Source of the DNA: Apostichopus japonicus
Lineage: Eukaryota > Echinodermata > Holothuroidea > Aspidochirotida > Stichopodidae
DNA: 64,000 nt
Assembly: GCF_037975245.1 (NCBI RefSeq)
Contig: NC_092583.1
Coordinates: 16,041,264 to 16,105,263 of the forward strand
Direction: 5' to 3'
In this document: positions 1-11,850 of the stretch, one piece after another
How the letters are laid out: each line of letters begins with the position of its first letter
Numbering within the stretch: position 1 is the stretch's first letter
Made by a program: the position numbers and the translations under genes
The notes under the pieces: generated by a model
Told to the model about the DNA's origin: nothing
What the model saw: only the letters and a program-made list of their open reading frames with translations
Database searches by the model: none

Positions 1-1732
1 TTTGCAATAGACTGCCGAAGAAATCTGTGCTAATGTGTATTGATAAAAAATAGGTTTTCAGTACATGCATCCTTGGTTAAATTATATATGTTATCGATAC
101 TATCGGCTATATGATAATATGTCTTAAGAAAATATCTCCCCATTTGGTTCCCTTTGTAATGGGCCTTACTTTATCATGTAAGTTTCAAAGATTTCATAAT
201 ACTAATGCAGAGTACCGTATATTAGGATCCATTGTCCCTATGACATATTATATACGTTTGCAGTGTAATTTTCAATAACTAATCGCAGCTGGCCTAAACG
301 ATTTTCAGAATGCTCATACATGACATCAAATAAGCACATTAAAAATGTCACGAATATTACTTGAACAACAATATTGACGGGAAAAATGTTATACAATGTA
401 AACAGGAATGAATCCAGGAAATAGTATAGTGCGTGTGTGTGTACACCTCTCCCTCCCCTAGTTATTTTGGGGGGTGAACCCCACCCCTACCCCCACCCCC
501 GTACATTGGAGTCCAATTTCAAAGACCTCAGGGCCACATACCCTCTTGTTTTCAAAGCCTGGATAGATAGATAGATATTTATTCAGCCAATCATATAAAA
601 ATACAATGGAAATTGGTTGATAACAAGAGCTCAAAACATTAAAAATTGTAAACAGCAAATGAGACCTATAATAATGCACAGAGATATGAAAACGTTCCTT
701 TAAATTGTTAAGATGAACAAAATATAAAATGTACCTACAAAATATAAAAGAGTAAAAATATATATAAATGGATCCGTCCCCTGGTATATCATAGACATTG
801 AAAATATCTCTAGCATGGCTTTGAACCTTTTCATATTCAAAGACGGATATCTTACATTAACTATGTATCAATGTAACATTAATAATGTATCACTCTAGAT
901 GATAGATTATGTAAACTAGCTTCAATTACAAACGTATATACGTTTAGCCTTCAATGAACATATACACATTAACATTTCTGACTGAGGAGTATATGCATGA
1001 TTATTAGGTTACTGTGTATCACAAAAACCAAAAATATACCGTAAAGAAACTTTTCCATGCATAGATTGGGTCTTTCATACCAAATGTTGACATTGGTGCT
1101 TAAAGAAGTCAGACAGTAATTGTCTTGAAAACAACACATTTTTATACAATTTCTTTTTTTAAACAATTTATACAATTCAATAAAAGTTTTTTACACAATT
1201 TAAAAAAGAAAGAAAAGTAAATCAGCTTGATAAATAGATTTGAAGATTGATAAAATGTGTATTTACAATAACTCTATAACAAAGGCCGTATACTTCCAAT
1301 ATAATGATCTATTATGGGTACACTATTAGGTACACTTTACCCTGGTCGGATGATTATAGTATAAGTGTTACGCGCAGGAACTGCAGTGTCGTTAGTCAAT
1401 GAAAATAATTAGCTTATTCAACATAAGTTTATATATGTTTTCACTGGTATATGTTCGCGCATTATGATTGTGCAATATAGCTCCATGCAGATCGACTTAC
1501 AGTGCTGCATAAGAAATATCGCGGGCCGTAGTGTTATACATAGACATGTTCATAGATTGCCCATAAATCTTATATCCTGACAGACGCATATCTGTTAAAC
1601 AGACAGTCCTACACGCTGATACAGGGACACAAAGTGACATACAGAACACAATCTTTAATTTAGAATAAAGGCAATAGTTATCATGATTTAAAAGATAGAA
1701 TTAAATTGTGTGATTTATAGATTAAAGTTATT
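1..1732. other. Intergenic, 3' flank of the fucosyltransferase
   Basis: No gene is recognised. The stretch is AT-rich, with a C-rich tract near 446-505 and a short GATA run near 562-577. The part adjoining 1733 should contain the 3' UTR of the minus-strand fucosyltransferase; no polyadenylation signal was assigned. Confidence 0.6.
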
Positions 1733-2974
1733 TTAAGTTTCAAAATACTTGCCTGAACTAAACTGACGAATCCAAGACTGAGATCCACATGCAGTACATG
1801 ACCCACCCCACCATGACGTCATTGGGTCGAAATGATATGATGACGTCACTTGATTTCCGGTCGTTCTTCTTTCGCCTTCGATAAACTTTTCTGCCACTTT
1901 ACACACGGTTTGACAAGAGTAGACGAAATTGGGTTGAGGAACAGTTGTTATCGCCTTAGTGGAATCTAAATCTGGAAAGTTATTGACCGCCACAAAATTC
2001 TCTCTCCATTGGTGATAGGTATTGTACATTGTATCATTTGAATGCAACAACATTATATAATCGGCTAAGTCTTTGGCGCTTTGGAAATCATCTGCATAAA
2101 TGAAGGAGTTTGGTGGCGCGAGTCGTAAGTAATTTTCCTTAGGTGCCCCAATTACAATAGGGACCACGCCCCAAGTTAATGTCCGCCAAAATTTTTCCGT
2201 TATGTATTCTCCACAACAATTGTTTTCGAACGATAGGTAAAACTTATACTTCGAAATAGTTCGTCTACACTCTTCTTCGGTATTCGATGGACACTGTCTT
2301 TGTCTCGACCGACCGTACATATGAATATTCATAAATAAACTAAGATAGTTGACAAAGTCCTCCCTCCTCCATGAGTTAGAGCGATTTTTTCGAGCGCTCG
2401 ACATCCAAGCTACAAGCTGGTCCTTTCCTTTGGCCCAGTCTTGTTGACTATTTTCTACAGCGTTGTGCTGAGAAGCAAAATAACCGTATGGGATTGTAAT
2501 CGTTGAATTAGAATGATAAGTAATGGACATGTTGTACAGGGATGATGTAATCCCTACGGGCGGGAAAACACGGAGAATTCGTCTGACACATTCACGGGTA
2601 CCATATACCCACTGTTGTCGCGGATTGTGAATGGACCTTATCCGGTTCAACTCTCTCCATTGCTCTTGCGTTGCTCTTCTCCGGGAAACGTCTTGAGTAA
2701 ACATAATGACGTCATAATTTTTCACGTCGTCTGCTCGATATACAAGTTTCTTTGTGGCAGAAAAGGCGGTGGAACAATTGCAAACTTCTTTCGTTTTGGA
2801 AGGTTTGAACAGCTTACGGTACAACCACTTTGTTCGGAATCGTTCGTAAAAAGCAATTTCTACAGGATTTCCAAGATAGTCTCGCCCATTGATAAGGGTG
2901 CTGCTATCTCCCGTGGACTGGCTTACATTTCTAACGATGGTTAAGTTTGTTACTATCGCAACTGAAGTGTTCAC
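1733..2974 (-). CDS. Alpha-1,3-fucosyltransferase (GT10), lumenal catalytic domain
   Basis: This frame encodes the catalytic part of a Golgi GT10 fucosyltransferase, a family that moves fucose from GDP-fucose onto N-acetylglucosamine or related acceptors. Seen: the GT10 signature near residues 241-258 (FYLSFENNCCGEYITEKF), followed by a run ending VVPIVIGAP, and an upstream VAWMSSARKNRSNSWRRE stretch near 187-205. The C-terminal end has paired cysteines (CQTVC, CTACG). NxS/T sites are present. The frame is uninterrupted to its stop. Its first codon here is GTG, not a credible eukaryotic start, and the frame stays open back to a stop at about 3014-3016. The true N-terminus lies in the overlapping frame at 2971-3198. 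No intron is seen inside, which is common for this family. Family assignment is firm; the acceptor specificity is unknown. Confidence 0.9.
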   Translation of the reverse strand: MNTSVAIVTNLTIVRNVSQSTGDSSTLINGRDYLGNPVEIAFYERFRTKWLYRKLFKPSKTKEVCNCSTAFSATKKLVYRADDVKNYDVIMFTQDVSRRRATQEQWRELNRIRSIHNPRQQWVYGTRECVRRILRVFPPVGITSSLYNMSITYHSNSTITIPYGYFASQHNAVENSQQDWAKGKDQLVAWMSSARKNRSNSWRREDFVNYLSLFMNIHMYGRSRQRQCPSNTEEECRRTISKYKFYLSFENNCCGEYITEKFWRTLTWGVVPIVIGAPKENYLRLAPPNSFIYADDFQSAKDLADYIMLLHSNDTMYNTYHQWRENFVAVNNFPDLDSTKAITTVPQPNFVYSCQTVCKVAEKFIEGERRTTGNQVTSSYHFDPMTSWWGGSCTACGSQSWIRQFSSGKYFET

Positions 2975-3198
2975 GTGATCAGCTGAGAACGTATAGCAGT
3001 ATTGACATGATAATCAAACGCAAGGCTTCGTGTCGTTGAAAGTTCGGCAACCGTTCTAATCTTTGGTAAAGTTGAATCACTAGTCCAATAGAATCTCACT
3101 GTCGTAATAATTGTCACGACGCATGCACATGCAAATAAGGTTCTGAAACACGTCATAATGAATAGCCTATCAAAACAAAAAGAGTAAAGCAGTAACAT
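2971..3198 (-). CDS. N-terminal cytoplasmic tail, signal anchor and stem of the same fucosyltransferase
   Basis: This 75-codon frame starts with ATG at 3198; a second ATG at 3156 (MTCFRTLF) is an equally good start. It encodes a hydrophobic segment (about FRTLFACACVVTIITTVRFY) followed by a polar stem, as expected for a type II Golgi membrane protein. It ends at a TGA at 2971-2973, overlapping the catalytic frame. The two frames differ by one nucleotide, and the switch must lie between about 2971 and 3014. A spliced intron is unlikely: the only GT...AG interval seen in the overlap is about 26 bases. The options are a one-base assembly error, a disabled allele or a pseudogene. Confidence 0.7.
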   Translation of the reverse strand: MLLLYSFCFDRLFIMTCFRTLFACACVVTIITTVRFYWTSDSTLPKIRTVAELSTTRSLAFDYHVNTAIRSQLIT

Positions 3199-3726
3199 AA
3201 ACTGAACGAGCTTTTCTTTTAATTATTCATGAAATAAACACTCAGAAATGTCATAGCGCATTCGATATATAATAAACTGTTATATAATGTGAGGCGGGAT
3301 TTTGCAGTTATATATGTTGACTTAAAATAATGTTTTATAGATACTGCAGCTATAATTTTGACAATGTTTCATGTCGGTCCTAAGTAAAAAAATATATATA
3401 TAAACATGCATTGGCATGTTTGGAAAGTAAAAGATGTAACGGGAATTATATATTCGGAAGGGGTCGGTGTCCCGGTAATTCGAAACTGTACATGGTAAAT
3501 ATGACCACGCGTCGCGCTATTTAACTTTACCATTTTCTCTTAGCTTATAATGTAGACCGGAGTTCATATATGTTGAGCGGAGACCGGTTTAGGCAAAGGG
3601 GAATGTGAAATTATTTGTGACCACCGAAATTCAGACATGAATCCGGGTGGGCCAGGCTTACTTAGTATAGTAGAAAACCTAAACGGCAATTAGAAAGAGT
3701 TCTGTATATAATAAGTTAATAGCATA
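3199..3726. other. Upstream flank of the fucosyltransferase
   Basis: No coding sequence is seen. This interval should contain the promoter and 5' UTR of the minus-strand gene. No TATA box or other core element could be assigned with confidence. Confidence 0.4.
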
Positions 3727-5658
3727 CAGGCGCGTATCCAGGATTTTCGAACCCGGGGGGCGCGAATTACTATCTAAGCGGAGCGCCACCATCGGTTGGC
3801 GCGGAGCGTACAAGAAAATTTTTGGTTTTGATACCCCCCAGATCACCGGAAATGGCACTTCTCGGGCTTGAAAATGACCAACCAGATGTACACTTTTGCC
3901 TGAGAACCAAGTATTTCCCAAAAGTTTTTTTTCCATCCATAACCTTTTTGAAGATTGTCACCAGTCACACATCATGTTCAACCTCATTGCATGTCCTATG
4001 GATCATTGCTTTTGTAGGTGATTCTACGTCACGGCCCACAATATCCGAAAGCCCCACTTTTCAAGGTTTTAAGCCCATTATTTGTTGAGAATTTGAAAAT
4101 TCACATTTCTCGTGAATAAATTCACTTCAAAACATACCCATAATGTTGCACAAAATTCAATCTATGGATAACCAATATAGAGAAACCTCCTGCAACCTCT
4201 AACAGACTGGTAAAAATTGCACGAGTAGAGGAAAGTATGATGAATAATGTTGGTCAGGAAATTTTCGAAAATTCAGACAGAGTTAATTTATTGGTGTAGA
4301 AATATTAAAACCTCTTATAATGGCTATTGTAAAACTTGGTTGAAGGAACAGAAAAATACCAGATATTTCCGATATCAGGTATATATATCGAAACCGAACA
4401 CTACACACATAGGCGTAGGTCCCATAGGAGGCGGGGGCTGCAGCCCCCCCCCCCCCCCCGCAACCATTTTTTTTTCGGACACCTACTGAAAGAAAAATAA
4501 ATAGCAATGAATAGCTTAAAAATTATCTCCGTGGTAATTAAAATAAAGTTCTAAGCTTGGCCGACATTACTACTGTAAAAGAGAGTTTTGACATAAATGG
4601 ATCCGTATGCTTTTTCTCCATCTACATAAGATATTTCGTTGTTTACATTAGCATTTGGCGGTATACTGTGCAACTTTCACGTACCGTGCGGTACACGATG
4701 CCATGCAATATAATGACCGATGTTTGCTTATATGATATTGGCATCGATACGTTGAACGCGTGCTTTGCGCGCGAAAAATTTTGGCTTTTTTTTCGGGCAA
4801 GTCATTACAGCCCCCAAATCCAATTGGGCTCCTACGCCTTTGACTACATACATAGACAGTTTTTGAGGCTGTTCATCGTGGAAAATGCATTTCAATGCTC
4901 ACTGATATGATGTTATATCTGCTCTTTGCTTTACAAATTCGAACAGGCGTGTAGCGAGTAATTGCCTGTAGGCAAACTATCTAAGCGAAGCGCCACCATG
5001 AGTTGGCGCGAAGCGTATACAAGAAAAATTTTGGCCGAAAATGCCTCCCAGATCGCTGGAAATGACACTTCCCAGGCCTTGTAAGTTGCACCTAAGCATT
5101 GTCTATTTTGAAATTACTAGCGATGTCATAAAGAAAATTTGCTCGGGGGGGGGGGCGGTCGCCCCCTTCCCGAAATGTTCCCCTACGACTCGGTCGAGTT
5201 CAAGACCAGCCACAGTTGGTTCCATATAGCACAATTCTACAATTGTTTAAGGCGTCCATACACACACACGCGTTATGATAGACCATACATAGTATTTATA
5301 TAGATACATTAGTGAGAGAGGAAAAATGGAAACGTCAAAAATGGAGTTGTCGATGTAAGGGGTAGGGTGAGGCGCACACCCCTTCCGTAATCCTTGATCT
5401 GTCACTGGCTACCTGTGTATATAATAGGGATCAGCGCTTTAACTATGACTGTTCCTCTTTCTCTTCCCGAGGTCTTGGCTATCTTCTACTCCCTCCTTTC
5501 TCCTTTTTCCCTCTTTTTTTTCTTTTTCTTTTCCCTTCCTTCCTCTCCTCCTTTTCTTTTTTCCCCCTCCTTTTCCCTTTTTTCTTCTCTTTTTTTCTCT
5601 CCTCTTTTCCTTACCCGGGGGGCGCGCGCCCCCAACGCCCCCCCTGGATACGCACCTG
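3727..5658. mobile_element. Composite non-autonomous DNA transposon, copy 1 (5-bp target duplication)
   Basis: The ends are inverted: CAGGCGCGTATCCAGG at the left, and at the right the complement of CAGGTGCGTATCCAGG. The element is flanked by the direct repeat GCATA at 3722-3726 and 5659-5663. A second copy with the same ends lies at 56970-59162, flanked by a different 5-bp repeat (ATAAT). No transposase frame is present. The interior holds a nested hAT-type MITE (4408-4842), two copies of a GC-rich hairpin module (from 3771 and from 4978), and a long pyrimidine-rich TTCC tract before a GC-rich right end. CAG-type ends with GCGTA suggest the hAT group, although 5-bp duplications are not the usual 8 bp. 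The superfamily call is therefore inference. Confidence 0.85.
4408..4842. mobile_element. hAT-type MITE nested in the composite element
   Basis: The ends are CATAGGCGTAGGTCC and, inverted, CAAAGGCGTAGGAGC. The flanks are ACTACACA (4400-4407) and ACTACATA (4843-4850), an 8-bp target duplication with one difference, which is the hAT hallmark. Relatives are at 15753-16082 and, lacking its right end, from 57630. It contains a poly-C tract at about 4445-4460. Confidence 0.85.
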
Positions 5659-7485
5659 GCATACTCTGAACAAAAATTGACATAAATGCAAAGCTATAGT
5701 TTCATCATGCATGGCTAAGACATGCATGCAATTGAGATTAATTATAAAAATGAGCATCAAAGAGGGAAATGTTGTGTACCCAAATGTAATCTACTGATAT
5801 TCGATAAGCTTTTTTTTTCTCGATAATCTTTGTTTTAGAAAGCCTTAGCAGGGATAAGACATATCCTATTCTAACCCTTCTGTACAAAAAAAAAAATCCG
5901 TGAATATCATACTCTATATTATATGTTCAGCATTATACTCCAAAGAGTGTGAATCGGTTTGATAATGGACCCCCCTCCCTCCCCTCCTCCCTTTTTTTGT
6001 GTCTAAGTTTGGTACTTTTATATTATTTCCATTGCCGAGCTTCTGACATATTCGTGAAATGGCTCTATTAGTAAACCGATTTAACCACACTCACATATAT
6101 ACTCTCAGGCAATAACAACGTGCACTGTGTAGATATTAATTCTATATGAAAAGCATATAGCCCGATACACCTCCGCCGATTATCGATTAAGTATGTTTCT
6201 CTCTCCACCTCTCTCTCTCTCTCGCTTTCTCTCTTCTAAATATTTTTTATTTCCATTTTATCCGTGTGTTTTTTCCTCCCTTCTTTTCACTTTATAGTTT
6301 TATCGAGATGTGTATGTTATGTTATTTAATCATTTCATCTCAAAGTTCTGCTAATATATACGTTCGAGTTACCGTACGCTCTCCATTATTATTATCATTA
6401 TATCTTTAAATAGAGACATATCAAATCAATAGCCGTTCACAATTTATAGTCTTTAAAATCTATAATTGCTGGGAAATTGGGGAAAGTTGAAACTCAAAAT
6501 GTGATTGCTATAAACCATTATAATTATTATTGTCACAATACAGAATCCGTGACTCATTTTCAGAGTGGAAATATAACTAGCTTTTTAACATGTGGGATTT
6601 TCAGACCTCCGTTACTAAGAACATTATGCATTGTTTGGTTTTGTTGTTTTTGTTCTTTCGCTTAACTTTATTAGGATTTCCCGCCGAAATGAAATTTAAA
6701 AATACGACTTCCTGAATGAAATTTTCAGGTGGGTCAGGAAAAGACTTGAAAGAATGACAACAGACTGACCGGAATTTATAGGGAAGGCTGAGTAAGGCAC
6801 CATTCAGTCACCTTTATACGGACAAGGCAGCTTTTAGAGATTAAACAATAATGTCCGATCTACAATGAACATTGTTAGCTGACTAGGAGAAAGTCTTACA
6901 CGATGGATTCCTTTCTCCCCAAATGGTAACTAAATTGTACTCTCGAATGATGGATAGACAGGCATGTCTAGCCTAGTGTCATCTCTAGCCTTGTGTCCTG
7001 GGTACTCCCTCCCCCCCCCCCCCCTCCCCGTATTTAACCGATATCTATAGGTTTTATAAAAAAAAAAAGTTAAAGGCCAGATTTCGTCTCTCAAACGACA
7101 AAGTATTTTTAATTTCAAGTGGTGCTGAAATGGGTACACACAGCGTATACACTACAGTGTGTACAATATCGTATACGCATATCGGCTATCGAAACAAGTT
7201 TTCGGCAACGGTTTTCCGAGCATGGTAGTCCAATAACCGCGCATGGGCAGTGGATTAATTGTACGCCTCTTACCAAAAATCACGATATCTGGCCATTAAA
7301 ATCCCCGCCACAGACAGCATCGAGTACAATGAAAGCCTTGGAGCTGAGTATACAGACATTTGATGATACATAATTCGGTCCATACACATTGAGGATGGTG
7401 AGAATAGCTATAGTATCACAAGAGTAAATGTCTTAAAGTATGACTGTATCTTCTATAATATCAAGATTATATATGTAAGCTTGAA
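5659..7485. other. Intergenic, no gene seen
   Basis: No coding sequence is recognised. It contains a CT-rich tract near 6192-6240, C-rich runs near 5970-5990 and 7010-7028, and otherwise AT-rich unique-looking DNA. Confidence 0.5.
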
Positions 7486-7845
7486 AGGGTGTGAAGACTC
7501 GCGCAAAAAGAAACGTCTAATGCCGGTAATCTGACCTAGTTTCGAATGAGGTGTAACAGAAGTGTTAGAAACCACTATCGATCCCAGAAAATACACACAC
7601 AGCTTGCTACCGTCGGTAATTAGACACTAGTGTACTTTCAGTACATACAGCTGCAGTCAATACCCACAGCACAGTGCATAGACGATACAGCGATGGACAT
7701 CTCAGGTCCAGCTAAAGATAACAAGGTATCACCTTTCATTACTGTCTGCATTTTGTAGCGACACGAACAAAACGTCACTTGCAAGCAATAGAAAGTTAAC
7801 TTTTTCAGATGGCCGCACGCGGTTTGAGGCGAGTCTTCAATGCCT
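7486..7845. mobile_element. TTAA-type MITE, family A, copy 1
   Basis: The ends are AGGGTGTGAAGACTCG and, inverted, AGGCATTGAAGACTCG. The right flank is TTAA; the left flank has decayed to TGAA. Other copies are at 33726-34087, 36427-36682 (left-truncated) and 48678-49006 (right-truncated). TTAA target duplications point to a piggyBac- or Kolobok-like transposase acting in trans. There is no internal coding capacity. Confidence 0.85.
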
Positions 7846-7849
7846 TTAA

Positions 7850-8639
7850 AATAAAGGACCTGAAAAAAACTATAGGACAACAAAGGACCACAACGACCCT
7901 GCTAGAGTTATAGTTCCATGTAAGAACGCAATGTTCCTATACTACTCCACTCATTGCTGCAATAAGAATAATTGTCTGATAAGGAATTAGATAGTCTCTT
8001 GAATAAGTGCGATGTGAAAATGATTTATATGAAAGTATAACAAACTAATAACAACCTATTACGATCATTCCTTATAATATCCCTTACATTTAAAGAACAA
8101 GTTTTTTGTTATAGTTTTTCTGATATTATTCGAACCCGGGATTGATGTATTGTAAATAAAGGTGATAGGTATTTAAAGTAACGCATTATAACAGAAATTT
8201 GACTATTTAAAGGTAAACATGTGATATGAAATATTGTGTCATTAACTTCAAAATGGATAGAAATGAAAGGATAAGATGAAGACAAAACAAGGAAAAGAGG
8301 AAAGGACAATTATACAAAACAAATTAAGTGATATATAAAGTTACCAAATTAAGTTATGTTGCTAGTAGTCTTCGGTGCAAGTATGGCTATAAGTTTAGCA
8401 AACCGAATAGAGAACAAACAGTTGCAATCGCTCTCTAGGAAAGAATCCGTTATTAATATTTTTCGTCAAAAGTGTATAAGCTACTCCCGCTCGCTGTCAG
8501 CCATTTACCCGCTGAAACCGTAATTTTACGGTCTTTTTGGTTTCGATGAATATCGTAACCTTTGCATTCATGATGGCGTATGTGTGTAGGTGCGTGTGTG
8601 TGTGTATGTGGGGGGCATGTGTGTGCGTTTGTGGCGCCC
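7850..8639. other. Intergenic, GT-rich microsatellite near the right end
   Basis: No gene is seen. A GT/TG-rich low-complexity tract occupies about 8578-8630. Confidence 0.5.
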
Positions 8640-9600
8640 AGCTTGTAAACACGATATCTCAAGAAGGGAAATTATTTTCTGTGGAGGTCAAAGGTCATTT
8701 AGGGTCACCTGTGTCAAATTGTGAAAACGTTGTAAACACAATAGCTCAAGAAATCAAGCTTGGGCAGATCTCATATTTACTGTGTAGAAGTACCAGTATT
8801 GTTTTCTGTGGAGGTCAAAAGTCATTTCGGGTCACCAGGGGTCGAATTGTGAATACATTGTAAACCCGATATCTCAAGAAGGGAAGCATGAGCAGACCTC
8901 ATATTTAAAGTTTAGACGTACCCCATTGAGTAAAACAAGCCTATTGTGTTTGGTGGAGGTCAAAGGTCCTTTGGGGTCACCAGAGGTCAAATTTGGAAAA
9001 CCTTGTAAACGCGATATCTCAAGAAGGGAAGGTCGAACTAATTCATATTTAGTGTGTAGACGTACCACATTGAGTACAGGAAGCCTAATGTTTTAGGTGT
9101 AGGTCAAGGGTCATTTGTGGACAACAGGTCAAATCGTGACAACCTTGTAAACATGCTATTGCAAGAAAGGACATATCTCTTATTTGGTTTTTAGTTGTAC
9201 CATATTAATTTTTAAGGGGCCTATTATTGCTTTTGGTGGAGGTCAAAGGTCATTTGAAGTCAGCAAATGCCAAACATTTACTTCACTCCCCTCTTACCTG
9301 TCTCTCCACACTAACACATCTTCCTAAACATAATATCGTAAGGGAAGCTTGGACAGATCGCATATTTGGTATGTAATTGTACCACATTGAGTACAAGAAG
9401 CCTTAATGTTGATGGCGGACGTCAATGGTCGTTTGAGTTCACCAGGGCTCAGATTGTGAAGCCATGTTTAACACAATATTTCAACAAGGACTGATGTCAA
9501 ATTTAGTATGTTGATGTATCTATCACATTAAATACAAGAAGCTTGTTGTTGAGGTCAATGGTCATTTCAGGACAGCCTGTGTCATTGTGAATTTATTGTT
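8640..9600. repeat. Degenerate tandem repeat with AGGTCA direct repeats
   Basis: About seven diverged units recur with the phrase AAACNCGATATCTCAAGAAG at about 8647, 8733, 8862, 9007, 9150, 9327 and 9468. The dominant spacing is 141-145 bp, with one short and one long interval. Most units also carry a GGAGGTCAAAGGTCATTT block. Perfect AGGTCA-A-AGGTCA occurs at 8685-8697 and 9240-9252, with one-mismatch versions elsewhere. Further GGGTCA or AGGTCA half-sites follow at 8702, 8974 and 8984. Divergence increases toward the right end. Confidence 0.9.
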
Positions 9601-11569
9601 TGTCACATCACACTGCTTTTCACTGTATTACTAATATCATGTATGTTGTACACCCTCACTATACATTACGTCAGATTCATGCAGAAAATAGCTAAATGTT
9701 ACATAATCGAAACCACTATGCATTTTTGTATTCTGGTTTAATACAACTCGAAAACTCCCTTCACACACTTTCGTTTCTCGTTTAAATCCACTAACTAGTG
9801 TAAAAATATTCAACTATGGAAGATGGCTTGGATATTCCAGGTTTGAACAAGCATTACGAATAACGATGGTTTTAATCTGAAAATGTGATACTTTAACTGA
9901 AAGATCAGTGCCGACTTCTATTCGGATAACCTTACCAATCTCGATGTGCTGGTACAATACCGCTGTCGTCAATACAAATCGAGTTAGTAACATTACTCGC
10001 GATATCCACACAATTTCCTCCTTACTACTTCTGGGTATACTAACTGTGATACTTTGTTTGTTAGCCTATATATATATATATATGTATACCTCCGATCAAC
10101 ACTATGTCATATTTATATCTACAGCTATCAATGAAGCGACCAAAACTAACTACAAAATATATAACGTAGCTTATACCTTTATATATATATATATATTATT
10201 AAATTATTCAACGTACTTTCTAAAACTTACCCTGATTAAAATCATTCAATGCCGGGAATTATACGGTTCTGTTGGTTTCCAGGTTGATATATTTTACGTC
10301 CGGTTGTGACTTAAGACCAACGTTCAATCTATATGTCTTATGTTTCTTGTTCACGCGACGTAGACGATAAACCTACAATAAATATGTAAATTTGTGTGGT
10401 CCATAGTTTAAATTACGATGTAACGTAACGTTATATCTCTATGGCGGTACTATATGGCATATACACAGTATACTTAATCCGTGTTCGTTGGATTTCCCTG
10501 CCGTTGCGTATTTAGTATGTCTTCTTTTCTCTGGTAATCATTCAACCGCGTCGAGTATAATAATAGATCTAACCTCATACCAAATGGCTTGAATAGCGGT
10601 AGGAAATGTTAAATGCAGCAAATTTGAGACTCCTTCAGTAATATTACGTCATCGTTAGGTAGTCCATTCAACTGTCTATTCATCCGCCTTTACCAGTTGA
10701 ATTCCAAGCGTATAAACTCCTTCTTGTTTTGTAAAAAAAAATGGGATCTCAGAGCCATGAACTTCAGAGGAAGGATAAAGGATTATAACAAGGAAGAGGT
10801 AACCCATGGGGTCGTTGAAGTCGACTCCCATTTAGGGGGCCTGGAGACTGCCACCGATTTTCCTTTGCATTTTTTAGACATAAAAATAATGCATTCCGAG
10901 GTATATATTTATAGGCCAGAAATAAGGTTCATAATTATGTCTATAGACGTAAGGTTCTGCTAGCAATTTGTTTTCATGTGTTGTGTGTGTGTGTGGGGTT
11001 GACACGACAGGGGGCTTACAACCCCCAACCCTCCCTCCCCTTGATCCACGCAATTTTTGCAATGCTTAATTTAAAAATGCCATCTATTGAAATGTTCTAG
11101 AGAGTAAAGCAGTCTAAGCCATTGCACCTGCTATGTTATGTAAGAGGCAATTACTTTCAAAATGCCATCTATTGTTTGCCCAACCATTCTGTTTTTTGAT
11201 ATGCAAAATTAGCATGTATTGTATTGAGTTACAGAATATGTGTATTTAGAGACAGTGGTCAGTTGTAAACTGTTCTTCAGAGAGAAAGGTTGAGTGAGAA
11301 ATAAATATAAGACAGAACACAACTTGTAAAAGACTGAGAAAAAGAGATAGAGAGATGAGCAACGAAAATAAAAAAGAGAACAAGCAAATTTCCGTTTGAG
11401 TTTAATTTTCACTATGTCCGGTGAACAAGGAGTATAATAAAAATGTTACAAGGCCCAGCCCACTAAGGTTCCAAAAGGCAAGAAACCCAAAAGAATACAA
11501 GGAAAACAGAGCATGTCTTAGCTAGAATGAAAGGAATGAGATGAAATGGTTAAAGGAATGTCTGAAGGC
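9601..11569. other. Intergenic, no gene seen
   Basis: No coding sequence or transposon is recognised. Short TA runs lie near 10066-10083 and 10180-10197, and a GT run near 10980-10997. Downstream exons of the ACOX3 homologue would be expected here on the minus strand, but I found none. Confidence 0.45.
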
Positions 11570-11850
11570 CATTGGAGAATCCATTCAATCCTAGCTAAGT
11601 ATGATGTACAAACCCATTTGGAGAATCCATTCAATCCTAGATTTGCTCCCATATCACCAAAAGTTACACCCGGCATGGCCTGGAATGTGTGTGGGTCTCG
11701 TATGGGAACAATGAACATATGCCATCCGTGACACTGTCCATCTGGCATATATAGCTGGGCGTATATCACAGCATGGCTAGCTGACTTTCCCATGAAACCC
11801 GACCAGCACTAAGAAGCTTCAAAATCTGGTGTGTTGATTAAAATTCGAAA
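11570..11850 (-). pseudogene. ACOX3: ACOX3-like exon 3 remnant with premature stop
   Basis: Reading leftward from about 11844, INTPDFEAS is followed by TAG (11809-11811), CWSGF, then MGKSASHAVIYAQLY, QCHGWHMFIVPIRDP and MPGVTFGDMGANLGLNG. This is the ACOX3 block that includes the MGK.A.HAV and PGV..GD.G motifs. No acceptor AG is visible just upstream of the block. At its 3' end a 23-bp stretch (TTGGAGAATCCATTCAATCC on the plus strand) occurs twice about 49 bp apart (near 11572 and 11621), which disrupts the NG..NG motif expected here. Confidence 0.75.

Noticed and set aside
2615-2944. 109-codon plus-strand frame
   Set aside because: Shadow of the GT10 fucosyltransferase on the opposite strand.
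5486-5683. Lys/Glu/Arg-rich frame (and the equivalent at 58927-59176)
   Set aside because: Product of the TTCC/CTTT pyrimidine tract inside the composite transposon.
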